Assembly (NCBI RefSeq): GCF_000733125.1
Contig: NZ_JPHU01000003.1
Span: 62,001 to 126,000, forward strand
Length of the DNA stretch: 64,000 bases
Direction of reading: 5' to 3'
Source of the DNA: Parvularcula oceani
GTDB taxonomy: Bacteria > Pseudomonadota > Alphaproteobacteria > Caulobacterales > Parvularculaceae
The position numbers and the translations under genes are program-made. A model generated the notes under the pieces. The model was not told the DNA's origin, searched no databases, and saw nothing but the letters and a program-made list of their open reading frames with translations. Every line of letters begins with the position of its first letter. The first letter of the stretch is position 1. Below, one piece after another: positions 55,848-64,000 of this stretch.

Positions 55848-56924
55848 GTGAAGATTGAAGAACTTCCAAGGCAGGACGCCGTTCTGGCGGTGGATGCGAT
55901 GGGCGCCGATGGCGGCGTGCAGACGATCGTCGAAGGCTGCGCGAGAGCCCGGGCGAATGGACTGCGCGCCAAGCTCTGCCTTTTCGGGCGCGAAAGCGAG
56001 CTCGAGGCCGCCCTCGCCCGCCACGACCTGAGCGATTGCGAGATCATCCATGCCGACGACGTCATCAGCATGGAGGAAAAGCCCTCGCGAGCGGTCCGCA
56101 AGGGCCGCAACTCCTCGATGTGGGCGGCGATCGCCGCGGTGAAGGCGGGCGAGGCGGGCGGCGTCGTCTCCTCTGGCAATACCGGCGCGCTGATGGCGAT
56201 GTCCGTCCTGCAACTCAGAATGATCGAGGGCGTCGACCGGCCCGCGATCACCTCGACCTGGCCGACGCGGTCCGGCCGCACGGTGGTGCTGGACGTCGGC
56301 GCCAATGTCGAGGCGACCGCAGAGCAGCTCGTCCAGTTCGCGATCATGGGCGAGGCCTATTACGCGGCCCTCACCGGCAAGGAGCAACCAACCGTCGGCC
56401 TCCTCAATGTCGGAGAGGAGGAGCTCAAGGGCCACGACCTCATCCGGCGGGCGGCGCAGGTGCTGCGCGAGGCCGACCCGGACATGGACTTCCGCGGCTT
56501 CGTGGAGGGCGACGACATCACCGGCGGCGTCGTGGACGTCGTCGTCACCGACGGCTTCACCGGGAACATCGCCCTCAAGGCCGCCGAGGGCACGGCCCGC
56601 ATGATCGGCGGCTGGATCCGCGAGGCGCTGACGGCGAACCTGCGCTCCAAGGCCGGGGCGGCGCTGCTCGCGCCCGCCCTCAGGGAGATGAAGGGCAAGA
56701 TGAACCCGTCGAGCTCCAACGGCGCGCCGCTTCTGGGATTGTGCGGCCTCGTCGTGAAGAGCCATGGCGGCGCGGATGCCGACGGCGTGGCGGCGGCGCT
56801 CCAGATCACCGAGGATCTCGCCGTCCACCCGTTCCAGGAACAGATCCGCGACACCATCGCGGAAGTCGCCGAACGCGCGCAGGCCGTCGAGGAAGACCTC
56901 GAAACCGAGCAGGTGCCGTCGTGA
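55848..56924 (+). CDS. plsX: Phosphate acyltransferase PlsX
   Basis: PlsX converts acyl-ACP to acyl-phosphate for phospholipid synthesis. The 358-residue product has [20 protein letters not shown] at its start, [16 protein letters not shown], and [20 protein letters not shown]. The start is GTG at 55848 with GAAGGA seven bases upstream. Its stop overlaps the fabH GTG (GTGA), giving the conserved plsX-fabH-ihfA cluster. Confidence 0.96.
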   Translation: MKIEELPRQDAVLAVDAMGADGGVQTIVEGCARARANGLRAKLCLFGRESELEAALARHDLSDCEIIHADDVISMEEKPSRAVRKGRNSSMWAAIAAVKAGEAGGVVSSGNTGALMAMSVLQLRMIEGVDRPAITSTWPTRSGRTVVLDVGANVEATAEQLVQFAIMGEAYYAALTGKEQPTVGLLNVGEEELKGHDLIRRAAQVLREADPDMDFRGFVEGDDITGGVVDVVVTDGFTGNIALKAAEGTARMIGGWIREALTANLRSKAGAALLAPALREMKGKMNPSSSNGAPLLGLCGLVVKSHGGADADGVAAALQITEDLAVHPFQEQIRDTIAEVAERAQAVEEDLETEQVPS

Positions 56925-57883
56925 GCCGCCGCGGCGTCGTCATCGGATCGGGCAGCGCCCTGCCCGCCCGGATCGTCACCAATGACGAGCTGGCGCAGCG
57001 CATCGACACCTCCGACGCCTGGATCAGGGAGCGCACAGGCATCGCGCAGCGCCATATCGCGTCGGAGGACGAGCGGACCTCCGACCTCGCCACCCGCGCG
57101 GCCCGGGCCGCGCTCGAGGACGCTGGGCTGACGCCGGACGATATCGACCTGATCGTGCTGGCCACGGCGACGCCCGACCTGACCTTCCCCTCGACCGCCG
57201 CCATCGTGCAGTCCAAGCTCGGCATCACTGCGGGCGCGGCCTTCGATGTTCACGCCGTCTGCACCGGCTTCGTCTATGCGCTGTCCACGGCGAACGCCTT
57301 CCTGACCACGGGCCAGCACCGCCGCGCCCTCGTCATCGGGGCGGAGACCTTCTCGCGCATCATCGACTGGGAGGACCGCAGCACCTGCGTCCTGTTCGGC
57401 GACGGCGCCGGGGCCTTCGTTCTCGAGGCGCAGGACACCGAAGAGCGGGGCATATTGGGCAGCATGCTGCGCTGCGACGGCTCGATGACCGAGCTCCTCT
57501 ATGTCGATGGGGGCCCCTCGGCGACCGGCACGGTCGGGCATCTGCGCATGCAGGGCAACAAGGTGTTCAAGGAAGCGGTCGGCCGGATCTCCAGCGCCAT
57601 GGTCGAAGCGGCGAAAGTCGCGGAAATTCCGATGAGCGCGGTCGACTGGTTCGTGCCGCACCAGGCGAACCAGCGCATCATCGCCGGCGTGGTCAAGCGG
57701 CTGGAACTCGACACCTCCAGGATCGTCTCCACCATCGCCCGGCACGGCAACACGTCCGCCGCATCGATTCCGCTGGCCTATGACGTCGCGAGGCGCGATG
57801 GGCGCATCAAGGACGGCGATCTCGTCATGATCGAGGGCATGGGCGGCGGCCTGACTTGGGGCGCGGCCCTGTTCCGCCTGTAG
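56921..57883 (+). CDS. fabH: Beta-ketoacyl-ACP synthase III
   Basis: FabH starts fatty-acid synthesis by condensing acetyl-CoA with malonyl-ACP. The 320-residue protein has the catalytic Cys in [13 protein letters not shown] (near residue 113), His in [12 protein letters not shown] and Asn in [13 protein letters not shown], so the triad is complete. [14 protein letters not shown] is also conserved. The start is GTG at 56921, within the plsX stop; translation is coupled. Confidence 0.96.
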   Translation: MSRRGVVIGSGSALPARIVTNDELAQRIDTSDAWIRERTGIAQRHIASEDERTSDLATRAARAALEDAGLTPDDIDLIVLATATPDLTFPSTAAIVQSKLGITAGAAFDVHAVCTGFVYALSTANAFLTTGQHRRALVIGAETFSRIIDWEDRSTCVLFGDGAGAFVLEAQDTEERGILGSMLRCDGSMTELLYVDGGPSATGTVGHLRMQGNKVFKEAVGRISSAMVEAAKVAEIPMSAVDWFVPHQANQRIIAGVVKRLELDTSRIVSTIARHGNTSAASIPLAYDVARRDGRIKDGDLVMIEGMGGGLTWGAALFRL

Positions 57884-57948
57884 GCTCGGTATATTGACGC
57901 GCTGCGATATGACGTCAGACTAGAGCGCGGCGAATCGCGGAGGACATG

Positions 57949-58251
57949 ATGGCGAAGACACGCACCAGGGCCGATCTGACCGAAGCGGTCTATCAGGCGG
58001 TCGGTCTGTCGCGTCAGGAGTCGGCGCAACTCGTCGAGAGCGTTCTCGAATCGGTCGGCACCTGCCTCGAGCGCGGCGAGACGGTGAAGCTCAGCTCCTT
58101 CGGCACGTTTCAGGTCCGCGCCAAGAACGAGCGCATCGGCCGCAATCCCAAGACCGGCGAGGAAGTGCCGATCACGCCGCGCCGGGTCCTGACATTCCGC
58201 CCCTCCCACGTCCTCAAGGACCGCATCAATGAGAGCCTGGGCGGCGCCTAG
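57949..58251 (+). CDS. ihfA: Integration host factor subunit alpha
   Basis: IhfA pairs with IhfB to bend DNA. The 100-residue product starts [20 protein letters not shown] and has [20 protein letters not shown] and [20 protein letters not shown], the DNA-binding arm with the conserved proline. GGAGG spacing favours the second of two adjacent ATGs. It follows fabH by 65 bases, as in many Alphaproteobacteria. Confidence 0.95.
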   Translation: MAKTRTRADLTEAVYQAVGLSRQESAQLVESVLESVGTCLERGETVKLSSFGTFQVRAKNERIGRNPKTGEEVPITPRRVLTFRPSHVLKDRINESLGGA

Positions 58252-58268
58252 AAACACGCATCGGGCGC

Positions 58269-58297
58269 TTGCACCCGCCGTCCGCCATGCCTATACC
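58269..58297 (+). promoter_or_regulatory. Candidate promoter of tRNA-Pro
   Basis: TTGCAC (58269-58274) and TATACC (58292-58297) have a 17-base spacer and lie between ihfA and the tRNA. Transcription would start near 58304, giving a precursor with about 20 extra 5' bases. Confidence 0.65.
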
Positions 58298-58322
58298 CCG
58301 GGTCTGTCCGAAAGGGCACGGT

Positions 58323-58399
58323 CGGAGTGTAGCGCAGCCTGGTAGCGCACTTTACTGGGGGTGAAGGGGTCGTCGGTTCGAATCCGGCCACTCCGACCA
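58323..58399 (+). tRNA. tRNA-Pro (anticodon GGG)
   Basis: A 77-base tRNA with encoded CCA. CGGAGTG pairs with CACTCCG, the anticodon arm CTTTA-CTGGGGG-TGAAG gives anticodon GGG (CCC codons) with one T-G pair in the stem, and the T arm contains GGTTCGAATCC. Six T follow directly after CCA. Confidence 0.97.
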
Positions 58400-58409
58400 T
58401 TTTTTCTCA

Positions 58410-58464
58410 CATGTGACAGCAAGAAACCGCGCCAGGTCCTGGCGCGGTTTCTTGCTGTCACATG
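58410..58464. repeat. Perfect 27-bp inverted repeat with one-base centre
   Basis: Bases 58410-58436 are the exact reverse complement of 58438-58464, with a single T at 58437 between them. No mismatch occurs over 27 bp. It lies 11 bases after tRNA-Pro and 60 bases downstream of the M3 peptidase stop (opposite strand), so it separates convergent units. Neither strand has a U-run after the stem, unlike a normal terminator. The sequence does not recur in the window. Confidence 0.95.
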
Positions 58465-58492
58465 CCTTTGTGCCGCGAGCGGCGTGAGGCCG

Positions 58493-58515
58493 AGGGGTGG
58501 GCGCCGCCCACCCCT
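58493..58515. repeat. Hairpin downstream of the M3 peptidase
   Basis: A perfect 10-bp stem, AGGGGTGGGC (58493-58502) with GCCCACCCCT (58506-58515) and a three-base loop. It is 9 bases past the peptidase stop on the minus strand. No T-run follows, so it may protect the 3' end or pause polymerase. Confidence 0.6.
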
Positions 58516-58523
58516 GTCCTGTC

Positions 58524-60749
58524 TCAGTCGACGTCGCCGACGCCGTTCATGCCCTGATCGCCCACGCTCTCGGCCGGAGCGTCCGCATCGGTTTCCGTCG
58601 GGAAGCCGCGCTGACGCATAAGGGCGTTCACGTCGACATCGCGGCCGCGGAAGGCGCTGTAGCCTTCGACCGGGTCGACCGTGTTGCCGACGCTGAGGAC
58701 GTTCTCGACGAAGCGCTGCGCGACCTCTTCGTCATAGGCGCCGCCATCGGCTTCGGCGAAGGCCTCCCACGCATCCGCGCCGAACGTGTCGGCCCACAGA
58801 TAGGCGTAATAGCCGGCCGCATAGCCTTCGCCCGAGAAGATATGAGCGAATTGCGGCGTGCGGTGCCGCATGGGCAGCTCATCGGGCATGCCGAGCTCTT
58901 CGAGCGTCTCGCGCTCGAAGACGTCGGGGTCGATGTCCGATGCATCCTTGAGCGTGTGCAGCTTCATGTCGATCAGGGCCGAGGCGAGATATTCCGTAGT
59001 CGCGAAGCCCTGGTTGAAGGTCGCGGCCTTCTCGATCTTGTCAACTAGCTCCTGCGGGATCGGTTCGCCCGTATCCACGTGCAGCGCGTAATTCTGCAGC
59101 ACTTCCGGCGTCGCCAGCCAGTTCTCGTGGACCTGGCTCGGGAACTCGACATAGTCCCGCGGCACCGCCGTGCCCGCGAGGGTCGGATAGGTGACATCGG
59201 AGAGGAGGCCGTGGATCGCATGGCCGAACTCATGGAAGAGCGTTTCGGCGTCGTCCCAGGAGATCAGCACCGGCTCGCCGGGCCTGCCCTTCACGAAGTT
59301 CGAATTGTTGGACACGATCGGCATGGTTTCGCCGTTCAGCCTGTCCTGCGTCCGGTAAGCGTTCATCCAGGCGCCCGAACGCTTCCCGTCGCGCGCATAG
59401 GGGTCGAAATACCAAAGGCCCTGGAGGTCGCCGTCCTTGTAGACCTCCCAGACGCGAACGTCCTCGTGATAGACGGGAACAGTGTCGATCGGGCCCTCGA
59501 AGGTCAGGCCGTAGAGCTCTCCGGCCATCCAGAACATCCCCTCGCGGAGGTTCTCGAGCTGGAGGTACTGCTTCACCTCGGTATTATCGAGATCGTATTT
59601 GTCCTTGCGGACCTTCTCCGCATAGTAGCGATAGTCCCAGGGCTTGATCTCGATCTCCGCGCCTTCCGCATCGGCCACCGCCTGCATGTCGGCGACCTCT
59701 TCGGCGACGCGCGCCTTGGCCGCTGGCCAGACGCGCATCATCAGGTCCATCGCCGCTTCGGGCGTCTTGGCGACCTGCTTTTCGAGCGCGCGGTCGGCGA
59801 AGGTGCCGTAGCCCTGGAGGCGGGTCCGCTCCTGACGCAGGCGGAGGATCTCCGAAATGAGCGCGTTATTGTCGTATTCGTCGCCATTGTCGCCGCGATT
59901 GTAATAGGTCTCCCAGACCTCTTTTCGCAGCGCGCGGTCGTCCGAGTAGGTCAGGAAGGGGTCCATCGAGGAGCGGGTGTTCGCCACGGCGTACTTGCCG
60001 GGCTGCCCCTTTCCTTCGGCCGTCGCGGCCATCGAATCGACGAGGTCGTCGGGCAGGCCGCCAAGACGATCCTCGGGCACATAGGTCACATAGGACTGCT
60101 CATCATGCAGAAGGTTCTGGCTGAACTGCGTGTAGAGCTCGGACAGACGCTCGTTCAAATCGGCGATCTTGGTCTTGGTCTTCTCGTCGAGAGCGGCGCC
60201 CGACCGCACGAAATCCGTATAATAATCCTCGACGAGGCGCCGTTCCTCTTCGGTCAGGGCGCGCATCTGCGCCTTGTCCTGATAAACCGTCCGGATACGG
60301 TCGAAGAGATCCTCGTTCTGGATGATCGACGCTTCATAGTCCGAGAAGACCGGGATCAGCCGGGTCTCTATCTCGCGGAATTCGGGCGTCGACAGGTTCG
60401 AGGACCAGATTCCGTAATAGGTGCCGAAGCGGTCGAGCGCGCCGCCCTGCTCTTCGAGCGCGCGGATCGTGTTCTCGAAGGTGGGCTTTTCCTCGTTCTG
60501 CGCGATGGCGTCGATCTCGGCGAGGCCCTCCTCGACGGCGGCCTTGAGCGCCGGCTCGAAATCCTCGAGCGCGACCTCGTCGAAGGCCGGAACGCCGCCA
60601 TAGGGGCCGTCGAAAGGCGCGATCAGCGCAGAGTCGGAGCTGGACGTCATCTCGGCTGTGTCTTCCGCTTGGGTATCGATTTCAGCGGTTTCCGCGCTGC
60701 AGGCCGTGAGCGCCATCAGGGCGGCGCCGAGGAGGAGCTTGGTTCTCAT
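58524..60749 (-). CDS. dcp: M3 family peptidyl-dipeptidase, lipoprotein
   Basis: A 741-residue zinc peptidase of the Dcp/oligopeptidase A type that trims dipeptides from peptide C-termini. The N-terminus is a lipoprotein signal (MRTKLLLGAALMALTACS), so it is anchored facing the periplasm, unlike cytoplasmic E. coli Dcp. ETLFHEFGHAIHGLLSD holds the HExxH zinc site, followed by ENWLATPEVLQNYA with the third ligand. It is convergent with tRNA-Pro. Confidence 0.93.
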   Translation of the reverse strand: MRTKLLLGAALMALTACSAETAEIDTQAEDTAEMTSSSDSALIAPFDGPYGGVPAFDEVALEDFEPALKAAVEEGLAEIDAIAQNEEKPTFENTIRALEEQGGALDRFGTYYGIWSSNLSTPEFREIETRLIPVFSDYEASIIQNEDLFDRIRTVYQDKAQMRALTEEERRLVEDYYTDFVRSGAALDEKTKTKIADLNERLSELYTQFSQNLLHDEQSYVTYVPEDRLGGLPDDLVDSMAATAEGKGQPGKYAVANTRSSMDPFLTYSDDRALRKEVWETYYNRGDNGDEYDNNALISEILRLRQERTRLQGYGTFADRALEKQVAKTPEAAMDLMMRVWPAAKARVAEEVADMQAVADAEGAEIEIKPWDYRYYAEKVRKDKYDLDNTEVKQYLQLENLREGMFWMAGELYGLTFEGPIDTVPVYHEDVRVWEVYKDGDLQGLWYFDPYARDGKRSGAWMNAYRTQDRLNGETMPIVSNNSNFVKGRPGEPVLISWDDAETLFHEFGHAIHGLLSDVTYPTLAGTAVPRDYVEFPSQVHENWLATPEVLQNYALHVDTGEPIPQELVDKIEKAATFNQGFATTEYLASALIDMKLHTLKDASDIDPDVFERETLEELGMPDELPMRHRTPQFAHIFSGEGYAAGYYAYLWADTFGADAWEAFAEADGGAYDEEVAQRFVENVLSVGNTVDPVEGYSAFRGRDVDVNALMRQRGFPTETDADAPAESVGDQGMNGVGDVD

Positions 60750-60811
60750 GCTTGAAGTCTCTCATTGCGAAAATAGCAGGGGCGAAGGGGACTGGTTCCC
60801 GATGTGGGACC

Positions 60812-61327
60812 TCAGCTTCCCTTCTGCATCGTCTTGAGCACGTCGAAGGGCGTGATCCTGGCGCCCGCTCCCGGATCCTCGACCGGCTCGGCATCGGGGC
60901 GCCGGGGATGCGGGTCGATGGCGAGCACCAGCTGTTCGAGCAGCACGCTGCCGAGGTCCAGGCGGCCATCCTCCATCGGCTCGGGCGCATCGAGATCGGC
61001 CTCGAACTCGCCTTCGGTCCTTTCCTCCTCGCGATCCGTGAAGGTGGCGAGGAAGGTCTCGTCGATCTCCTCGTCCATCTCCTCGAGCGAGGCGACGCAT
61101 TGGCGGACGAGTCTCGCGCGGACGCGGCCCTCGACTTCGATCACACCGCCGCGGCGGGCCGCCAGGGCCTCGCCGGACAGAGCCTCTATCCCCGGAATGC
61201 TCCACGCCTTGGCCAGCGCCTGCCGGTCCTCATCGGACATGGTCAGCGAGACGGTGACGGGGTCGCCGGGCACGATCCTGTCGGCGGTGACGAGATGGCT
61301 GAAGCTTGGAAGGTCAGGCTGGGTCAT
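60812..61327 (-). CDS. yceD: YceD family (DUF177) protein
   Basis: The 171-residue YceD/DUF177 protein carries the family-typical C-terminal half, VRARLVRQCVASLEEMDEEI then LDLGSVLLEQLVLAIDPHPR. In other bacteria YceD is linked to 23S rRNA accumulation. The usual partner rpmF is not adjacent; in Alphaproteobacteria yceD often sits next to the cytochrome bc1 chaperone gene, as here, with a 14-base overlap. The C-terminus is PFDVLKTMQKGS. Confidence 0.85.
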   Translation of the reverse strand: MTQPDLPSFSHLVTADRIVPGDPVTVSLTMSDEDRQALAKAWSIPGIEALSGEALAARRGGVIEVEGRVRARLVRQCVASLEEMDEEIDETFLATFTDREEERTEGEFEADLDAPEPMEDGRLDLGSVLLEQLVLAIDPHPRRPDAEPVEDPGAGARITPFDVLKTMQKGS

Positions 61328-61898
61328 GACGAAGCTCCTGAGGAATGTCGGCGGGATCGGGGAAGGCGACGCGCCCCGCGGTCAGCGTCGCCGCGGGCTG
61401 CCCGGCGAGCGCCGTGTCCGCGGCGCGGGCATAGGCGGCGAGCCGCGCGGCCTCCGGCGCATCCTCCTGCCCGTAGATATTGCGGCCGAGCGCGCTTCGT
61501 AGCGCCGCGTCGCCGTCTTTTTCGAAAGCGGTCTCATAGGCGCCGAGACGGCCATAGAAGGCCTCTGCCAGCTCGCGCACCTTCTTGCCGACCTTGAGGT
61601 CGCCGACGCCCATCTCGCGAAGCGAGTCGTCCATATTGCGGAACATGACGTAGAAGAGCTGCTGGGAGAAGCCCCGCCGCCCCTCGCCTTCGCGCTTCAG
61701 CCGCCGCAGGACGAGGACCATGTGCAAGGTGAGGAGGTCGTAGCGGCCATCGACCGTGTCCGGGACGCCGTATTCCTCATAGAGCACCGGCGAGCGCGCC
61801 TGCTCCACGATTTCCGTATAGAGGTCAACCGCGGCGACCTGGCGCGGGTCGTGACCGAAGGCCCGGCGCGCAATGCTCTTTAAGAATCCGAAAACCAT
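61314..61898 (-). CDS. Ubiquinol-cytochrome c chaperone family protein
   Basis: The 194-residue protein belongs to the CBP3/UQCC1-like family, which assists assembly of cytochrome bc1. Typical features are VDLYTEIVEQARSPVLYEEY, DLLTLHMVLVLRRLKREGEG and LFYVMFRNMDDSLREMGVGD. It overlaps yceD. It is divergent from bamE with a 118-base gap. The assignment is by family pattern. Confidence 0.88.
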   Translation of the reverse strand: MVFGFLKSIARRAFGHDPRQVAAVDLYTEIVEQARSPVLYEEYGVPDTVDGRYDLLTLHMVLVLRRLKREGEGRRGFSQQLFYVMFRNMDDSLREMGVGDLKVGKKVRELAEAFYGRLGAYETAFEKDGDAALRSALGRNIYGQEDAPEAARLAAYARAADTALAGQPAATLTAGRVAFPDPADIPQELRHDPA

Positions 61899-62016
61899 TC
61901 GCCTGGTGAACGCCCTACTCTTGCCAGTTCGGCAGCGTCATGCCACCGAAGCACTCTAGCCGATATGGCGCCGCTCCCCCCCGATTGAAAAGGGGCGCGC
62001 CACAGGAGAAGCGGGA

Positions 62017-62466
62017 ATGCGTGTTCTGAGTGCTGGGCTGATGGTCCTTCTGGCCGCAGGCTGTGTCTCCACACGGGCCCGGCACGGCTATGTCATTGAG
62101 CGGGGCGAAAGCGCGCTCGAGGCGCAGGTCGGGGTCGATACGCGCGAATCCGTTCTCGCCCGCTATGGCGAGCCTTCGGTCCGCCCGGCTCTCTCCGATG
62201 ATGTCTGGTATTACATCACCTCGGCCACCAATTCCCGCGCCTTCTACAACACCGAGACGACGCAGCGTCAGGTCGTGGCCTTCGCCTTCGATGACGACGG
62301 GCAGGTGACCGGCGTGGAGACCTATGATCTGTCCGATGGGCGGTCGGTGGACCTCGTCGATCGCGAGACGCCGACCCGCGGCAAGGAGCTCAGCTTCCTC
62401 GAGCAACTCATCGGCGGCGTCGGCCAGCTTCCCGGCCCGCAGGACGAAGCCGGCCCCCAGCAGTAA
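62017..62466 (+). CDS. bamE: BamE-type outer-membrane assembly lipoprotein
   Basis: The 149-residue SmpA/OmlA-domain lipoprotein has the signal MRVLSAGLMVLLAAGCVS with lipidated Cys. The BamE core follows: GVDTRESVLARYGEPSVRPA, VWYYITSATNSRAFYN and RQVVAFAFDDDGQVTGVETY. It is part of the BAM machine that inserts beta-barrel proteins, such as the TonB receptor here. It is divergent from the bc1 chaperone, as in many Alphaproteobacteria. Confidence 0.92.
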   Translation: MRVLSAGLMVLLAAGCVSTRARHGYVIERGESALEAQVGVDTRESVLARYGEPSVRPALSDDVWYYITSATNSRAFYNTETTQRQVVAFAFDDDGQVTGVETYDLSDGRSVDLVDRETPTRGKELSFLEQLIGGVGQLPGPQDEAGPQQ

Positions 62467-62597
62467 AGCGGATATCGCGGCCCGAACGGCGGCGCATCCC
62501 CGGATGCGCCGGAGCCGGCGAACGCGGGGGCAACGCGTCGCCGGCTCTCTTGCCGTCCGGGCCTAGTGGGCAGGGGCCCGGCGGAAAGCGCTTTGGA

Positions 62598-63044
62598 TCA
62601 GGCTTGGGTGTCGTCGCTCTGACCGCGGCGCTTGTTCTGGAACGTCTCGAACTCGTCGCGGTCGCGGGCGCGGCGCAGTTCCTGGACATATTCGTCGAAT
62701 TCGCGGCGGGCTTCGTCGAGCTTGCGGCGCTCTTCGTCGAGGCGCTTCAGCTCGTTGTCACGCCACTCGTCGAAGGCGGCATTGCCGGTCGTCCGGTCCG
62801 AGGACCATTTGACACCGTCCATCGCGCGGGAGGCGGATTTCTTGGCCCGGCCCCAGTTGGACAGGTCGATGCCCATCTCGCGGCCATAGCTCATATAGAC
62901 GATCATCGCGAGGCCGAGCGGCCACAGGCCGACGACGAACATGAACACCATCAGCGCGATGTTCAGCGGCGTCCAGGCAGGTCTGAGTTGGCGCGAAAAC
63001 TCCTGCTCGTCGAAGACTTTCGCTTTGGCTTTTGCGTCGGACAT
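62598..63044 (-). CDS. DUF2852 membrane protein
   Basis: The 148-residue protein is of the alphaproteobacterial DUF2852 type. A membrane region (PLNIALMVFMFVVGLWPLGL then AMIVYMSYGREMG) is followed by a charged coiled coil, DEWRDNELKRLDEERRKLDE to EYVQELRRARDRDEFETFQ. The function is unknown. The motif DEWRDNELKRL with the conserved EF and AKDRxEFDxF-like tail is the usual signature. It lies between bamE (convergent) and the Coq10-like gene. Confidence 0.85.
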   Translation of the reverse strand: MSDAKAKAKVFDEQEFSRQLRPAWTPLNIALMVFMFVVGLWPLGLAMIVYMSYGREMGIDLSNWGRAKKSASRAMDGVKWSSDRTTGNAAFDEWRDNELKRLDEERRKLDEARREFDEYVQELRRARDRDEFETFQNKRRGQSDDTQA

Positions 63045-63153
63045 TTGGGCTCCTCCGGGGCTGGAACGAGAGCGCCGAGGGCGGCGCCGTTCTCAAGAGG
63101 TGGCCACCTCCCTGTCCGTTTCAAGAGGTTTCTTCCCGATAATCGATAAAAAA

Positions 63154-63597
63154 TCAGCCGTAGCGGCGCCGCGCCTCGGCCTCGAATGCGCCGACGAGGC
63201 GCATGAACCCCTTTTCCATCAACTGGTTGGCCGCCATCTGCATCAGCCTGTTCCGAAACGAGAAGGTGATGGTGAAGTCGACCACGCATCCCCCTTCGGC
63301 AGGCTCGAAGCGCCAGTCATTGGTCAGGCTCTTCAGGGGTCCGCGAATATAGTTCACGCCGATCGTTTTCGCGTCGCGGTCCAGCGTGACTTCCGAGCGG
63401 AAGCTCTCGCGGAACATCTTGTAGCCGACGCTCATATCGGCCGTCAGCGTGCCCTGCCCGTCCTCGACGTCGCTTCGCAGCACGCGCAGCGCCTCGACCC
63501 AGGGAATGAAGCGCGGATAGCTCTCCACATCCGCGACCAGGTCGAACATCTGCTCGGGGCTATAGGGCAGCGCCCGCCGCTCGTGATGCTGACGCAT
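63154..63597 (-). CDS. Coq10-like START-domain protein
   Basis: A 147-residue START/ligand-binding protein of the Coq10/RatA group. In mitochondria Coq10 binds ubiquinone and supports respiration; E. coli RatA is a ribosome-associated relative. Residues 1-20 read MRQHHERRALPYSPEQMFDL, followed by VADVESYPRFIPWVEALRVL and FTITFSFRNRLMQMAANQLM. The start at 63597 lies 7 bases after lipA; a longer reading would overlap lipA. The lipA-coq10 order is typical of Alphaproteobacteria. Confidence 0.9.
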   Translation of the reverse strand: MRQHHERRALPYSPEQMFDLVADVESYPRFIPWVEALRVLRSDVEDGQGTLTADMSVGYKMFRESFRSEVTLDRDAKTIGVNYIRGPLKSLTNDWRFEPAEGGCVVDFTITFSFRNRLMQMAANQLMEKGFMRLVGAFEAEARRRYG

Positions 63598-63604
63598 GAC
63601 CGCC

Positions 63605-64000
63605 TCAGCCGCGGGCGAGCCGCGCCGCCTTGAGCCGGGCGAAGTCCTCGCCCGCATGGTGCGAGGACCGCGTCAGGGGGCTTGCCGAGACCATCAGGAA
63701 GCCCTTGGCCCGGGCCACCGCCTCATAGGACTTGAATTCCTCGGGCGTGACATAGCGCTCGACAGCCGCATGCTTGCGGGTCGGCTGGAGATATTGGCCG
63801 ATGGTCAGGAAATCGATTCCGGCCGAACGCATGTCGTCCATGACCTGCATGACCTCCTCGCGCGTCTCGCCGAGGCCGACCATGATGCCGGACTTGGTGA
63901 AGGCGTCCGGGTCGCGGTCCTTCACCCGCTCCAGAAGGCGCAGGGAGTGGTAATAGCGCGCGCCGGGGCGGATCTTGAGATAGAGCCGCGGCACGGTTTC
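63605..64000 (-). CDS. lipA: Lipoyl synthase (C-terminal part, cut by window edge)
   Basis: LipA is a radical-SAM enzyme inserting sulfur into octanoyl groups. Only the last 131 codons are present, running off the right edge. [40 protein letters not shown] and [20 protein letters not shown] match the family closely, and [16 protein letters not shown] is the usual end. The N-terminal iron-sulfur cysteines lie outside the window. Confidence 0.97.
   Translation of the reverse strand, partial: ETVPRLYLKIRPGARYYHSLRLLERVKDRDPDAFTKSGIMVGLGETREEVMQVMDDMRSAGIDFLTIGQYLQPTRKHAAVERYVTPEEFKSYEAVARAKGFLMVSASPLTRSSHHAGEDFARLKAARLARG

Overview
The window is about 66% GC by eye and comes from an alphaproteobacterial chromosome. 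Evidence for this placement: an IspD-IspF fusion, the CtrA-pathway genes chpT and cpdR with CtrA-like boxes, Coq7 and Coq10-type ubiquinone genes, a DUF2852 protein, a ubiquinol-cytochrome c chaperone and a small RNA matching the alphaproteobacterial suhB/MmgR family. The mix of TonB receptor, TRAP transporter, RTX protein and sulfotransferase suggests a free-living, possibly marine member of the Caulobacterales, Hyphomonadaceae or Parvularculales type. The family assignment is an inference.

Region 1 (1-23.3 kb, minus strand) is the translation and transcription core. In transcription order it runs rplJ-rplL, rpoB-rpoC, a two-gene glycosyltransferase/sulfotransferase insert, rpsL-rpsG-fusA-tuf, then the S10 operon rpsJ-rplC-rplD-rplW-rplB-rpsS-rplV-rpsC-rplP-rpmC-rpsQ-rplN (cut at the left edge). 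Strong hairpins follow rplL, rpoC and tuf, and good promoter matches precede rpoB and rpsL. A secreted amidohydrolase lies upstream of rplJ.

Region 2 (23.3-34.6 kb) is mixed: a membrane coiled-coil protein divergent from ispDF-pncC, a single-domain response regulator, chpT, an M23 peptidase, a small acidic protein, an RTX-repeat protein, a glycosyltransferase, tRNA-Leu, ExoD, DsbB, Coq7 and a YciI-like protein.

Region 3 (34-42 kb, plus strand) holds rplY, pth, ychF, a rhomboid protease, a glycosyltransferase-like protein and a complete TRAP transporter, ending at tRNA-Ser(UGA).

Region 4 (42-44.4 kb) is an AT-rich patch directly downstream of tRNA-Ser. It carries a GT4 glycosyltransferase and very small membrane proteins, and is probably horizontally acquired. 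No integrase or duplicated att site was found.

Region 5 (44.4-52.6 kb) has a hybrid histidine kinase with two receivers, then a locus of AraC regulator, TonB-dependent receptor, HSL-type esterase and secreted hydrolase. This locus is a candidate system for capturing and cleaving an unknown ester-type substrate.

Region 6 (52.8-64 kb) contains tRNA-Val, cpdR, an N-formylglutamate amidohydrolase, an MmgR-like sRNA, a GT4 enzyme, plsX-fabH-ihfA, tRNA-Pro, a perfect 27-bp inverted repeat, an M3 peptidase lipoprotein, yceD, a cytochrome bc1 chaperone, bamE, a DUF2852 protein, a Coq10-like protein and the 3' part of lipA.

Nothing in the window is a clear-cut new system. The best leads are the AraC/TonB/hydrolase locus, the AT-rich island, the sulfotransferase cassette inside the rpo-str cluster, the sRNA and the long palindrome.
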